DNA of 64,000 nucleotides, taken from Streptococcus suis (lineage in GTDB: Bacteria; Bacillota; Bacilli; Lactobacillales; Streptococcaceae). This document shows, one piece after another, positions 51,160 through 58,677 of this stretch (position 1 is its first letter; every line of letters starts with the position of its first letter). The notes below the pieces were generated by a model. That model searched no databases. It saw only the letters and a program-made list of their open reading frames with translations, and had not been told where the DNA came from. The stretch lies in assembly GCF_024509525.1 (NCBI RefSeq), contig NZ_JAMWEM010000003.1, positions 186,001 through 250,000 on the forward strand, read 5' to 3'. Made by a program: the position numbers and the translations under genes.

Positions 51160-51674
51160 CAGAAACGATTCCGATTCAGTTTTTATTTAGACGTAGAAGT
51201 GCGTCGGATTGGCTACGAGACAACCCTGTTCTTAAGGCGGGGGAGGTAGTGGTTGAGCTGGATACGCATTTCTTAAAAGTTGGTGATGGAGCTACTGCCT
51301 ACGCAGAGTTGCCGTACCTGACAGGACCGACAGGCCCCCGCGGCGAACGAGGAGAACCTGGTATTCCTGGACGGGATGGCGTTATGCGGTTTGAGGAGTT
51401 GACAGAAGAACAACGAAACAGTCTAAAGGGTGTGCCAGGCGAAAAAGGTGATACTGGTCCTATTGGTCCGCAAGGTCTAAAAGGCGAAAAAGGTGATACT
51501 GGTCCTATTGGTCCGCAAGGTCTAAAAGGCGAAAAAGGTGATACTGGTCCTATTGGTCCGCAAGGTCCTCGTGGTGTTGATGGAGCTTCTATAGATATTT
51601 GGGTGGGTACGCAAGAGGCTTATGACTCTTTGTCATCGAAATCAGCGACAACAGTATATTTGATAACGGGGTAG
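51156..51674 (+). CDS. Collagen-like tail fibre protein
   Basis: A 172-residue protein. The first 50 residues resemble the N-terminal tail-attachment domain of Mtd-type fibre proteins (IQFLFRRRSASDWLRDNPV). About 65 residues of Gly-X-Y triplets follow, interrupted once near VMRFEELTEEQ. Most of these come from three copies of a 45-bp unit. Short C-terminal domain. Trimeric collagen-like fibres are common in streptococcal phages. Confidence 0.82.
   Translation: MTETIPIQFLFRRRSASDWLRDNPVLKAGEVVVELDTHFLKVGDGATAYAELPYLTGPTGPRGERGEPGIPGRDGVMRFEELTEEQRNSLKGVPGEKGDTGPIGPQGLKGEKGDTGPIGPQGLKGEKGDTGPIGPQGPRGVDGASIDIWVGTQEAYDSLSSKSATTVYLITG
51438..51567 (+). repeat. 45-bp tandem repeat of the collagen-like region
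   Basis: Units at 51438-51482 and 51483-51527 are identical; a third from 51528 matches for 40 bases. Each encodes GEKGDTGPIGPQGLK. Confidence 0.92.
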
Positions 51675-51678
51675 AGCG

Positions 51679-52035
51679 ATGCCAATTATTAATTTTTTAA
51701 ATGTTACTAAAGTGATGCATAATACACAACCGATTCAAAAGATTTATGCCGGAGCCGTTCTTGTGTGGGAAAAGCCTAAGAAACGGGTTACGCAAGATTT
51801 TTATACTTATTTCTATAAGCTATATGGTAAGTGGGTTATGTATGTCGGTAATAATCAATTCGAACAAGCATCTGAATTTGTCGTTGGTGTTATCACGCCG
51901 TATAACGGTGAATTTCGTCTTAAACTTGGTGCACTGCGACACCCATATATAGAAGTGGTATCGTATGTTTCTCTGTCTGGACAACAATTGCCGAACATAA
52001 GTTCAGGAAGGTATCAATTGATTTATGAAATTTAG
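51679..52035 (+). CDS. Small tail protein, unknown
   Basis: A 118-residue protein with aromatic-rich, beta-like sequence (YAGAVLVWEKPKKR, then FYTYFYKLYGKWV). It is part of the tail-tip operon. No family recognised; a small tail-tip or receptor-binding component is likely from position. Confidence 0.55.
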   Translation: MPIINFLNVTKVMHNTQPIQKIYAGAVLVWEKPKKRVTQDFYTYFYKLYGKWVMYVGNNQFEQASEFVVGVITPYNGEFRLKLGALRHPYIEVVSYVSLSGQQLPNISSGRYQLIYEI

Positions 52036-52052
52036 AGAGGGAGGGGTTTGTT

Positions 52053-53456
52053 GTGGCATATATCCGATTGCCGAATGGTCAAACGGTGCAGTCAAAAATG
52101 GTCGCAGGTAGGGAAGTTATAACGTTCACTGCAGATAGGGATTTTGATGAGTTCTCACTCTTGTCAGAGTGTATGGGGGATAGCTTTTACAATACCGTCC
52201 AGCTGGAGGAGGGGACTGTTTCCACTCCGTTTGTCCAACCTGAGGTAATTCGTACGGAATTGTCAGGGTTATTTAAGCTTATTCATGGCTTGAATCTAGA
52301 GATGACAGATGTTGAAAATTCGGCGTTGTGGTCTCGTATTCGTCAAAACGCTAGTGGGATGCTAGAAAAGTACCACAATGAGACAGCCGTGACGGCAATT
52401 GCGAAGTCTGCAGAAGGGCTTTCCAGCAAATTGTCAAGTCTTGATGAAAAAATTGATAGTCAGTATATCCAATTATTGGATAAAATAGCACTCTCTGTTA
52501 GTAGTGACCAGCTTCAAAGTATCCTTCAACTTTCTGGCGATAGCATCCTTCAGGCTATCAGAGATAGAGGAGGAGACCTAAAAACGGTTCTGAATTTAGA
52601 TGAAGGTGGTATCAAGTTAAAAGGGGATATCATCTCATTAGATGGAGCCACCTTCACAAAAAACTTTACGGCCGAGGTCGCAAAGCTTATTGAACTAGAT
52701 GCGGGCTCTATCACGACAGGGAAATTAAAAGCTGACATATTCGATGCGGATGCGATTACATCAAAGAATATCAAGTCGGATACAGCTCTGATTGATAAGT
52801 TATTTAGTGCTAATGCCAATATTGCTCAATTGTTTTCCAAGACGGGTTTTATTACTCAATTGCAGTCTGTGGATTTTTCAGCTACTCAAATTAAAGGCGG
52901 TATTTTGAAAAGTCTGAATGGGAAGCTAGCGTTTGATTTAAACAATTCTGTGCTAAATACCTTTTCTAACACTTCAGCTATTCGTCGGGTGTCTGATAAT
53001 CAGTCGCAATTCCTTAAGATGGCGTACGAAGATGGAACTACGTTGACAACGATAGGTGCCAATCGTAAAGCAGACGATGAATCCATCGGTACGGCAGATT
53101 TTACAGGGATTCAGATTGTATCTAGAGGAACTCAAAAAGGATATTTGAGGGATAAGATTGTCTTGTATGGCGACGAAATCCGTCTAAATGGTGGCGGTAG
53201 TACTTCGGATGGTTTGTATTTTAAAAATAACCAGTGGCTCCGTCCAGAAACTTCCGGTCGTTTTTATCTGGGAATGGACGGCTATCGTTGGCGTGAGGTT
53301 CATTCAAACGACTATTATATTAACGGGGTTGTTTTGTCAACTTACCTAAAATCTATTCGTGCTTGTTTGACGCGGCTAATGAATGGTGGTGCTACTCAGT
53401 CAACATACGACTATATCAAAGGTCAGGTAACAAGTGTGCTCAATAAGTTACCTTAG
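52053..53456 (+). CDS. Baseplate/receptor-binding tail fibre protein
   Basis: A 467-residue protein. The first 60 residues form a beta domain, followed by helices and then a repetitive beta-helix-like stretch (DIISLDGATFTKNF, AGSITTGKLKADIFDADA) as in gp58/hyaluronidase-type fibres. The C-terminus (SGRFYLGMDGYRWREVHSND) looks like a chaperone or knob domain. It starts at GTG 52053 after GGAGGGG. Confidence 0.7.
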   Translation: MAYIRLPNGQTVQSKMVAGREVITFTADRDFDEFSLLSECMGDSFYNTVQLEEGTVSTPFVQPEVIRTELSGLFKLIHGLNLEMTDVENSALWSRIRQNASGMLEKYHNETAVTAIAKSAEGLSSKLSSLDEKIDSQYIQLLDKIALSVSSDQLQSILQLSGDSILQAIRDRGGDLKTVLNLDEGGIKLKGDIISLDGATFTKNFTAEVAKLIELDAGSITTGKLKADIFDADAITSKNIKSDTALIDKLFSANANIAQLFSKTGFITQLQSVDFSATQIKGGILKSLNGKLAFDLNNSVLNTFSNTSAIRRVSDNQSQFLKMAYEDGTTLTTIGANRKADDESIGTADFTGIQIVSRGTQKGYLRDKIVLYGDEIRLNGGGSTSDGLYFKNNQWLRPETSGRFYLGMDGYRWREVHSNDYYINGVVLSTYLKSIRACLTRLMNGGATQSTYDYIKGQVTSVLNKLP

Positions 53457-53472
53457 AAAATCGAGGTCAAAA

Positions 53473-53715
53473 ATGAAAAAGGAACAAACCCTACTATTAG
53501 CGGTTGAAGATATGAAACATAAGTTAGCAGACGCTGAATTGAGAGCGAGTGATTACAAAGCACAATTGGTTATTGCACAAAAAGAAGTTCAGGAACTTGT
53601 CTTTTTACGTCAAGTTATAGATGGTAGCCCTGAACTCCGTGCGTTATTGGAAGAAACCATCAAGAAGGGAGAAGATGTCGATTATGGCGTTGAAAGTGAT
53701 GACAGCTTATTATAG
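53473..53715 (+). CDS. Small coiled-coil tail/lysis region protein
   Basis: An 80-residue helical protein from ATG 53473 (GAGG upstream). It carries a coiled coil (AVEDMKHKLADAELRASDYK) and an acidic end. It overlaps the next gene. No known function. Confidence 0.5.
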   Translation: MKKEQTLLLAVEDMKHKLADAELRASDYKAQLVIAQKEVQELVFLRQVIDGSPELRALLEETIKKGEDVDYGVESDDSLL

Positions 53716-54052
53716 TGAGTCAAAAAATCAGACAGTTGTGACGGTGGCAGAAGAAGATTCATCTATTTTTGTACGCTTTGATGCACTATTGTCTGGTGAT
53801 CAGATGGGATTGAAGGAAGCGGAATTGCTAGAACTGTCCAAAAGGTGGTTCAATTATAGGTATATAGAGTCTTACGCTCAACAACAGCTCGATGAGAAGA
53901 TTGAGCAGTATGAGCGGATGTCTCTCGAAATGAATCAGTTGATTGCGAATGTGGGCATCGAGTCAGATAAAAACAAACAAACAATCAATAGTGCAATTGG
54001 TGAGCTAACCAATCTTATCTCTGAACTTTATATACAGGGAATGTCTGAGTGA
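53684..54052 (+). CDS. DUF1366-like phage protein
   Basis: A protein of 122 residues from ATG 53684 or 125 from ATG 53675; the GGGAG at 53667 is too close to one and rather far from the other. Beta-rich start (KVMTAYYSESKNQTVVTVAEE), helical end. DUF1366-type proteins lie in this position in Streptococcus phages between fibres and holin. Confidence 0.55.
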   Translation: MALKVMTAYYSESKNQTVVTVAEEDSSIFVRFDALLSGDQMGLKEAELLELSKRWFNYRYIESYAQQQLDEKIEQYERMSLEMNQLIANVGIESDKNKQTINSAIGELTNLISELYIQGMSE

Positions 54053-54083
54053 ATACTTTATTTTTAGAAAAGGAGAAACAATC

Positions 54084-54236
54084 ATGAAATTTACAAAAAA
54101 ACATCAAATCGTAAAGTCTTGGGTAGCTTTAGTTTTAGCAGGCACTTATACTTATGAGCAAGTGCCTAAATTATTTAATCTGAGAGAGGTTGTGGCAGAG
54201 GTATTGGCTGAAATCGAAGCGAAAACAGGGGAGTAG
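54084..54236 (+). CDS. CD1375-like small phage protein
   Basis: A 50-residue protein with AAAAGGAG before ATG 54084. One hydrophobic stretch (KSWVALVLAGTYTYEQVP) is followed by an acidic helix. The sequence resembles the CD1375/XkdX-like short proteins found before holins. Confidence 0.6.
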   Translation: MKFTKKHQIVKSWVALVLAGTYTYEQVPKLFNLREVVAEVLAEIEAKTGE

Positions 54237-54239
54237 CCT

Positions 54240-54518
54240 ATGCATATTAGACCAGAACAGGTATACACTTTGGTCGGATTTGTGTCCACAGTCGTAGGAT
54301 TGTGGACTAATTTTTCGGTCAAGGTCACTAAGCAAGAGAATCGCATTACAGTCCTTGAGAAAGATATCGAAAATCTCAAGGAATTTAAAAACAGCGCTAA
54401 TCATCGTCTGGACAATCATGACGAGCAGAACAAGGCTATCTTGGTCCTTGCGGAGCAGGTCAAAAGTCTTGGAGACGATGTGCGCGAATTGAAACGAGTA
54501 ATCATGAAAGAGGGATGA
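54240..54518 (+). CDS. Holin-like/XhlA-type membrane protein
   Basis: A 92-residue protein. One N-terminal hydrophobic segment (about residues 8-25, YTLVGFVSTVVGLW) is followed by a long charged coiled coil. This is the organisation of XhlA-like partners of holins. It follows the CD1375-like gene by three bases and is next to the holin gene. Confidence 0.6.
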   Translation: MHIRPEQVYTLVGFVSTVVGLWTNFSVKVTKQENRITVLEKDIENLKEFKNSANHRLDNHDEQNKAILVLAEQVKSLGDDVRELKRVIMKEG

Positions 54519-54521
54519 AAA

Positions 54522-54755
54522 ATGAAGAAAATCAATTGGTCTATCCGACTACATAATCATACATTTTGGTGGACCTTGGTGCCGTTATTGGTACTTTTGT
54601 CTCAACAACTAGGATTTAATTGGGTGCCGAAAGATTGGGAGACTACTTTTGGCACAATTATGTCTATCTTGACTGTTGTCGGGGTCATCAATGACCCTAC
54701 CACAACAGGTTTGAGCGATAGTGAGCGTGCTATGGGCTATGATGAGCTTGGGTAG
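54522..54755 (+). CDS. Phage holin (phi LC3 type)
   Basis: A 77-residue holin with two hydrophobic segments (about 17-32 and 42-58) and the LC3-family end PTTTGLSDSERAMGYDE. It forms membrane lesions that release the lysin. Ends 10 bases before the lysin gene. Confidence 0.85.
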   Translation: MKKINWSIRLHNHTFWWTLVPLLVLLSQQLGFNWVPKDWETTFGTIMSILTVVGVINDPTTTGLSDSERAMGYDELG

Positions 54756-54765
54756 GAGGTAGCCT

Positions 54766-55500
54766 ATGACTACAAAATACCAAGTTGCTAGTTACGCTCG
54801 TAGCCTGGTTGGTCAAAAGGTCACGGTGCCTACGAATCCGTACGGTGGGCAGTGTGTGGCTTTGATTGACCATATCATGCAGCATTTTACAGGCGGCAAG
54901 CTTAATATGGCTTATACTAACGCTAAGGATTGCCTGGACCGTGCGAAGGCTAAGGGGCTGGAAGTTATTTATTACAACGGTTCTAACGTGCCTGATGTGG
55001 GGGATTTCTTCGTCTGCCAATGGGGTCCGAGCGATCTATTTGGTCATATTGGTGTTTGTGTGACAGCTGACCGTAATATGATTGTTAGTGTAGAACAGAA
55101 TATTGATGGCTATCGTGACGAAAATGCCAATGGTATTAATGACCAGCTGGAAATTGGCGGTGGCGGGTATACTCGCCATCATTCGCGGAACTACAACGGC
55201 GTTATCGGTTGGTTTAGATTGCCGTATAACGAGCCAGAACAAGCAAATAAAGTAGAAAAGGAAGTAAAAGAAATGATTGATACAGCATATGCAATTCGAT
55301 TAGAAGAAGACCTAGGTAAACGTAAAGCGGGCGAAATCTATATCGTCAATGTGGGTGCCCGCACATTCAAGTTGCAAAACGCGGATACCTGGAACACTAT
55401 CAAAGATGTGTTCCCAGAAATCAAAGTTCTTAAAGCGACGAAAGCGGTCAATTACCTGCATGCCTCTATTCAGGCTTGGGGTCTGACAGAAGATAAGTAA
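54766..55500 (+). CDS. Endolysin with CHAP domain
   Basis: A 244-residue lysin. Residues 1-150 form a CHAP cysteine peptidase or amidase: Cys30 in YGGQCVAL, His94 in LFGHIGVCV. A short linker leads to a 70-residue C-terminal domain (AYAIRLEEDLGKRKAGEI onward) that probably binds the cell wall. It is not the choline-binding type. GGAGG precedes ATG 54766, and a terminator follows the stop. Confidence 0.85.
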   Translation: MTTKYQVASYARSLVGQKVTVPTNPYGGQCVALIDHIMQHFTGGKLNMAYTNAKDCLDRAKAKGLEVIYYNGSNVPDVGDFFVCQWGPSDLFGHIGVCVTADRNMIVSVEQNIDGYRDENANGINDQLEIGGGGYTRHHSRNYNGVIGWFRLPYNEPEQANKVEKEVKEMIDTAYAIRLEEDLGKRKAGEIYIVNVGARTFKLQNADTWNTIKDVFPEIKVLKATKAVNYLHASIQAWGLTEDK

Positions 55501-55504
55501 CCTT

Positions 55505-55536
55505 TCCCCAGCGATTGCTGGGGGTGTTTTTTTGTA
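55505..55536 (+). terminator. Lysis operon terminator
   Basis: CCCCAGC-GATT-GCTGGGG followed by GTGTTTTTTT. It ends the late operon and insulates the following toxin unit. Confidence 0.9.
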
Positions 55537-55551
55537 GACCAAAGGTATTTC

Positions 55552-55581
55552 TTGACAAAATATAGGGATGTGTGGAATAAT
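55552..55581 (+). promoter_or_regulatory. Promoter of the structured RNA
   Basis: TTGACA (55552-55557), 18 bases, AATAAT (55576-55581) with TGG giving an extended -10. The start is expected near 55588. Confidence 0.65.
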
Positions 55582-55587
55582 AATTGT

Positions 55588-55745
55588 GAACAGAAATGGT
55601 TTCAACACCTCCTTTCTATGTTCCGACATCGCTTGTCGTTAAACCCATGCCTTGTGGCAATGAGGGGGCGGAGGGACGCGCTCGTTAACAGAAGTATCCC
55701 ATTGGAAATGCGTCCTGCCAATATCCCGTTGGTAGGATTTTTTTT
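55588..55745 (+). ncRNA. Structured RNA upstream of a ToxN-like gene, candidate type III antitoxin
   Basis: About 158 nt. A 5' hairpin pairs GAACA/TGTTC and GAAA/TTTC. It is followed by CGACA-TCGCT-TGTCG, then CATGCC/GGCAATG enclosed by GTTAA/TTAAC, and a GGACGC/GCGTCC long-range pair. The RNA ends in TCCTGCCAA/TTGGTAGGA (55713-55721 with 55729-55737) plus eight Ts (55738-55745). The terminator lies 11 bases before the gene start. Clear tandem repeats, usual in type III antitoxins, are not visible. Confidence 0.6.
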
Positions 55746-55756
55746 GGTAGGTGTAG

Positions 55757-56272
55757 ATGAAGAGTAAGAGATTGAAACTTGGTCAAATTGATTTACAAAT
55801 GTGTAAAGATTTTGATATTATCCAAGCTATGGATTATGATTTTCAAAGTAAGAAAATCTTGAATAAAGGTCGTGGTTTTGCGATTGTTTTGGTGCAAATC
55901 CAAGAATTAATTTTCCTTATCCCCCTGCGTAGCTATATGCCAAAAGGGTATCAGTTAAAGTATAAATTGCGCCCATCAAACAGAGTGGGGTATGTCGAAG
56001 GATTGGATTTAGGGAAATCTCTTATTTTGGAAGATAAGAAATATCTTTTGAATACTAACTTTCGATTGCGAGAGGTGACAGACTACTATAAGTTGATGGA
56101 TAACGATAAAATGATTATCAACAAACTTATTAAAGTTATTATTGATTTTAATAAAGCTGTATCGGATAAGGATGTTCACAAACTAACAGACCCTAAACGT
56201 TTTAAGTTTTCAACCTTTGTCAATTACAAAGAGCGTCTGAAAACTATTTCTGAGAAAGATTATTTAAAATAG
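55757..56272 (+). CDS. ToxN/AbiQ superfamily-like toxin (type III toxin-antitoxin)
   Basis: A 171-residue basic protein. The segment KGRGFAIVLVQIQELIFLIPLRSYM followed by GLDLGKSLILEDKKYL (about residues 36-105) matches the core of type III toxins (ToxN, AbiQ, CptN, TenpN), in which a small RNase is held by its RNA. Length fits. The ribosome binding site is weak (TAGGTG). It lies behind a terminator, so expression depends on readthrough, the standard layout of these systems. CptN/TenpN subfamily assignment is not certain. Confidence 0.62.
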   Translation: MKSKRLKLGQIDLQMCKDFDIIQAMDYDFQSKKILNKGRGFAIVLVQIQELIFLIPLRSYMPKGYQLKYKLRPSNRVGYVEGLDLGKSLILEDKKYLLNTNFRLREVTDYYKLMDNDKMIINKLIKVIIDFNKAVSDKDVHKLTDPKRFKFSTFVNYKERLKTISEKDYLK

Positions 56273-56395
56273 CGATAGCGAGGTCAAAAAGGCTCCTGAC
56301 GCACTCGAGAGAGTACCTGAGATGTTGGATACGCCGTCCAACCTCTATCATTGTATTTCAGAAGCCCTCAGCAATCACTGGGGGCTTTTTTTGTT
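56273..56395 (+). terminator. Hairpin-rich 3' region and terminator of the toxin gene
   Basis: Small hairpins (GGTCA/TGAC, ACTC-GAGA-GAGT, GTTGGA/TCCAAC) lead to AGCCCTCAG-CAATCA-CTGGGGGCT and TTTTTTT at about 56361-56393. Confidence 0.7.
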
Positions 56396-56508
56396 GTCAA
56401 AAATACAGTAGCCTATTCGTTCAAAAACTGCCATTTTGACAAATTAGTTTGCTAGAATTGATTTCTATTTGCTCAAAATGGGCAAAATGACAAAAAAAGA
56501 AAAATATT

Positions 56509-56559
56509 TGTTAAAAACAAGTGTTTTGTGTTGACAAGTGTTAAAAACAAGCGTATAAT
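56509..56559 (+). promoter_or_regulatory. hicAB promoter with repeated operator
   Basis: TTGACA (56531-56536), 17 bases, TATAAT (56554-56559). TGTTAAAAACAAG(T/C)G is repeated at 56509-56523 and 56539-56553. The second copy fills the spacer, so the antitoxin can probably repress it. The rest of the 318-base gap from 56273 holds only AT-rich sequence and the preceding terminator. Confidence 0.75.
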
Positions 56560-56590
56560 ATAATTAAAGATAAGGAAAGGAGATAAGCCA

Positions 56591-56776
56591 ATGACAGAGC
56601 GAGAGCTTAAGAAGATTGCTAAGAAGCAAGGTTTCAGTAAAACAAACTTTGGCAAAGGGTCTCACGAGGCTTGGAAACATCCAGACGGACGGACAGTGAC
56701 GATACCTAAACCAAAAGAAAAGGATTACAGACCAGGCACACTAAGCAACATTCTCAAAGTCTTGTATGGGGAGTGA
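56591..56776 (+). CDS. hicA: HicA mRNA interferase toxin
   Basis: A 61-residue double-stranded-RNA-binding-fold toxin. His25 in GKGSHEAWKHPDGR is the catalytic position, and PKPKEKDYRPGTLSNILK is the conserved end. AAAGGAG precedes ATG 56591. As usual for HicAB, the toxin comes first, from a strong promoter. Confidence 0.88.
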   Translation: MTERELKKIAKKQGFSKTNFGKGSHEAWKHPDGRTVTIPKPKEKDYRPGTLSNILKVLYGE

Positions 56777-56815
56777 GGGCACTCCTCCCTGTACCCCCTA
56801 AAGGGGTTACTCTGA
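56762..56815 (+). other. Hairpins between hicA and hicB
   Basis: GGAGTG-AGGG-CACTCC and CCCC-TAAA-GGGG lie between the two genes. They could affect translation of hicB, which has no good ribosome binding site. Confidence 0.4.
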
Positions 56816-56836
56816 TCATTGGCTTCATCTATCACT

Positions 56837-57241
56837 ATGAAATATAATTATTTAGCATTGTTTGAAGCAGATAAGGAAAATGGTGGCTACAGCATTTCTT
56901 TCCCTGATTTCCCTGGAGCATTTAGCGAAGCTGACAATCTAAGCGAAGCTATTTTCAACGCTCGTGAAGTTCTTGAAATCTATACCATCATGTTTGAAGA
57001 CGAGGGTAAAGAATTTCCTAAACCATCATCATTCAAGGCACTTGCAAGCAATCTAGCAAGCGATGATGATGTGATTCAGGCTATCTCTGTCGATACTGAA
57101 CTTGTCCGTGAGCGTGAACGCTCTAAAATCGTCAATAAGACCGTCACACTACCAAGCTGGCTTGTGGAAGTTGGAAAAGAAAACAAAATCAATTTTAGCC
57201 AGCTGTTGCAAAAAGCAATCCGTGAGGAATTGCAGGTATAG
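56837..57241 (+). CDS. hicB: HicB antitoxin with ribbon-helix-helix tail
   Basis: A 134-residue antitoxin. Residues 10-45 are the partial RNase H-like HicB fold (GGYSISFPDFPGAFSEADN). The C-terminal 45 residues (VTLPSWLVEVGKENKINFSQ onward) are a ribbon-helix-helix DNA-binding domain. ATG 56837 and an upstream TTG 56819 are alternatives; neither has a clear ribosome binding site. Last prophage gene, 120 bases before attR. Confidence 0.85.
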   Translation: MKYNYLALFEADKENGGYSISFPDFPGAFSEADNLSEAIFNAREVLEIYTIMFEDEGKEFPKPSSFKALASNLASDDDVIQAISVDTELVRERERSKIVNKTVTLPSWLVEVGKENKINFSQLLQKAIREELQV

Positions 57242-57245
57242 AATT

Positions 57246-57268
57246 CTTGCCCCAAATTCGCCCCAAAA
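57246..57268. promoter_or_regulatory. Right arm-type integrase site candidate
   Basis: TTGCCCCAAATTCGCCCCAA: two direct GCCCCAAA copies with the same 11-base period as at 17529-17553. Confidence 0.5.
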
Positions 57269-57365
57269 GTTTGACAAAATGAGTATGAATAGGTCGAAAA
57301 TGTAGCAAAAAAATTACTTAAATTTACATATTTCGGTATCATATCACTACATGATTTTCTATCCT

Positions 57366-57382
57366 ATTCCCTCAGGGTGGAT
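57366..57382 (+). other. attR core
   Basis: ATTCCCTCAGGGTGGAT, identical to the left core. It preserves the last bases of the tRNA-Arg gene. Immediately after it comes chromosome. Confidence 0.9.
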
Positions 57383-57387
57383 TGCAG

Positions 57388-57420
57388 TAGAGTTGAAGAA
57401 TATCTCTTCAACTCTTTTCA
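57388..57420 (+). terminator. Ancestral tRNA-Arg terminator
   Basis: A perfect 11-bp AGAGTTGAAGA/TCTTCAACTCT with loop ATATC, then TTTT. In the uninfected chromosome it would directly follow tRNA-Arg. Confidence 0.85.
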
Positions 57421-57441
57421 TTATAGAAAGGAATCCCAACC

Positions 57442-58470
57442 ATGCTACATTTTGAAAATGATTACAACAAAGGAGCTCATCCAGTATTATTGCAGGCCTT
57501 GGTGGAATCCAACCAAGAAGGTTTGTCAGGCTATGGTACAGACTGCTATACCCAGTCAGCTATTGAGAAAATTCGTCAGGCGACCAAATGTCCTCAAGCT
57601 CAAATCACTTTTCTGACGGGCGGCACCCAGACCAACCAGGTAGCTATTAATTCCATGCTGGCTTCTTATGAGGGAGTCATCGCGGCAGACACAGGCCATA
57701 TCTCCACCCACGAAGCAGGGGCGATTGAGTTTTCAGGTCATAAGGTACTGACCATTCCGCATCAAGAAGGCAAGATTTTTGCGGCGGACATCGAGCGGTT
57801 ACTGGCTGACTTTTACGCAGATGCCAATCACGAGCATATGGTGCATCCCGGCATGGTCTATATTTCCCACCCGACTGAGTACGGCACTCTCTACACTAAG
57901 GCTGAGCTGACGGCTATTGCTACAGTCTGTCGGAGCTACCAGATTCCCCTTTTCTTAGATGGGGCACGTCTTGGTTATGCCCTGGCTTCTCGTGATACAG
58001 ATGTGGATTTGCAGGCAATAGCAGAGCTGACAGACCTATTTTACATTGGCGGTACCAAAATGGGTGCTCTGATGGGAGAGGCATTGGTTTTTACCAAGAA
58101 CAACCAACCCAAGCATTTCACCAGTATTGTCAAGCAACACGGAGCTTTGTTAGCTAAAGGCCGTTTGAACGGTGTCCAGTTTGACCGTCTGTTTACAGAT
58201 GACTTGTATATCGAACTAGGTCGTCATGCAATCGCAATGGCAGAGCAGCTAACGGAGATTTTGGAAGAAAAAGGTTACCGCTTCTATCTCAAATCACCCA
58301 CTAATCAGCAGTTTGTCATCGTCAAAAATGAAGAACTGAAGAGATTAACTGAAGCAGGAATTGCCTATGGATTCTGGGAAAAATACGACCAAGACCACAC
58401 TGTTATTCGTTTTGCAACCAGTTGGTCAACCAGCCAAGAGGATGTGGATCAGTTAAGAGGAGTATTGTAA
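57442..58470 (+). CDS. Low-specificity L-threonine aldolase
   Basis: A 342-residue fold-type I PLP enzyme that splits L-threonine/allo-threonine to glycine and acetaldehyde. The PLP Lys is in YIGGTKMGALMG, and the substrate-binding FLDGARLGYA is preserved, both typical of the threonine aldolase/beta-eliminating lyase family. GAAAGGA precedes ATG 57442. Single gene, with a terminator at 58559. Confidence 0.85.
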   Translation: MLHFENDYNKGAHPVLLQALVESNQEGLSGYGTDCYTQSAIEKIRQATKCPQAQITFLTGGTQTNQVAINSMLASYEGVIAADTGHISTHEAGAIEFSGHKVLTIPHQEGKIFAADIERLLADFYADANHEHMVHPGMVYISHPTEYGTLYTKAELTAIATVCRSYQIPLFLDGARLGYALASRDTDVDLQAIAELTDLFYIGGTKMGALMGEALVFTKNNQPKHFTSIVKQHGALLAKGRLNGVQFDRLFTDDLYIELGRHAIAMAEQLTEILEEKGYRFYLKSPTNQQFVIVKNEELKRLTEAGIAYGFWEKYDQDHTVIRFATSWSTSQEDVDQLRGVL

Positions 58471-58558
58471 GAAACGTGAAGTGTCAGACACATAAAAACG
58501 ATGTTGGTCTTGATTAGACAGCAAAGAGATGCTGACTATTTATAGCAAATTGGAGTGG

Positions 58559-58593
58559 AGAGGCTAGGTGTTTGAGAACCTAGTCTCTTTTTT
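58559..58593 (+). terminator. Threonine aldolase terminator
   Basis: AGAGGCTAGGT with ACCTAGTCTCT (58559-58569 with 58578-58588, one G-U pair), then TTTTTT. Confidence 0.85.
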
Positions 58594-58603
58594 GACACAA
58601 TTT

Positions 58604-58649
58604 TTGTGACAAGATTTGAGTTTTGTTGTGACAAGAGGTTTTGTATAAT
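58604..58649 (+). promoter_or_regulatory. mtlA promoter with direct repeat
   Basis: TTGTGACAAGA is repeated at 58604-58614 and 58626-58636 (22-base period, two helical turns) just upstream of TATAAT (58644-58649). No standard -35 is present, so an activator, probably MtlR, is likely to bind the repeats. Confidence 0.6.
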
Positions 58650-58677
58650 AAACTTACAAAACAGGAGGAAAAATAAT

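Larger units (their letters stand above)
17469..57382. mobile_element. Complete-looking temperate siphovirus prophage (about 39.9 kb)
   Basis: Bounded by a 17-bp direct repeat in the 3' end of tRNA-Arg. Module order is integrase, immunity, early control, recombination and replication, origin, late activator, packaging, head, connector, long tail, lysis, then accessory toxin genes next to attR. Portal, MuF and head-closure proteins are of SPP1 type. All core morphogenesis functions appear present. The only interrupted structural gene is explained by a group I intron, so the phage may be inducible. Confidence 0.93.
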
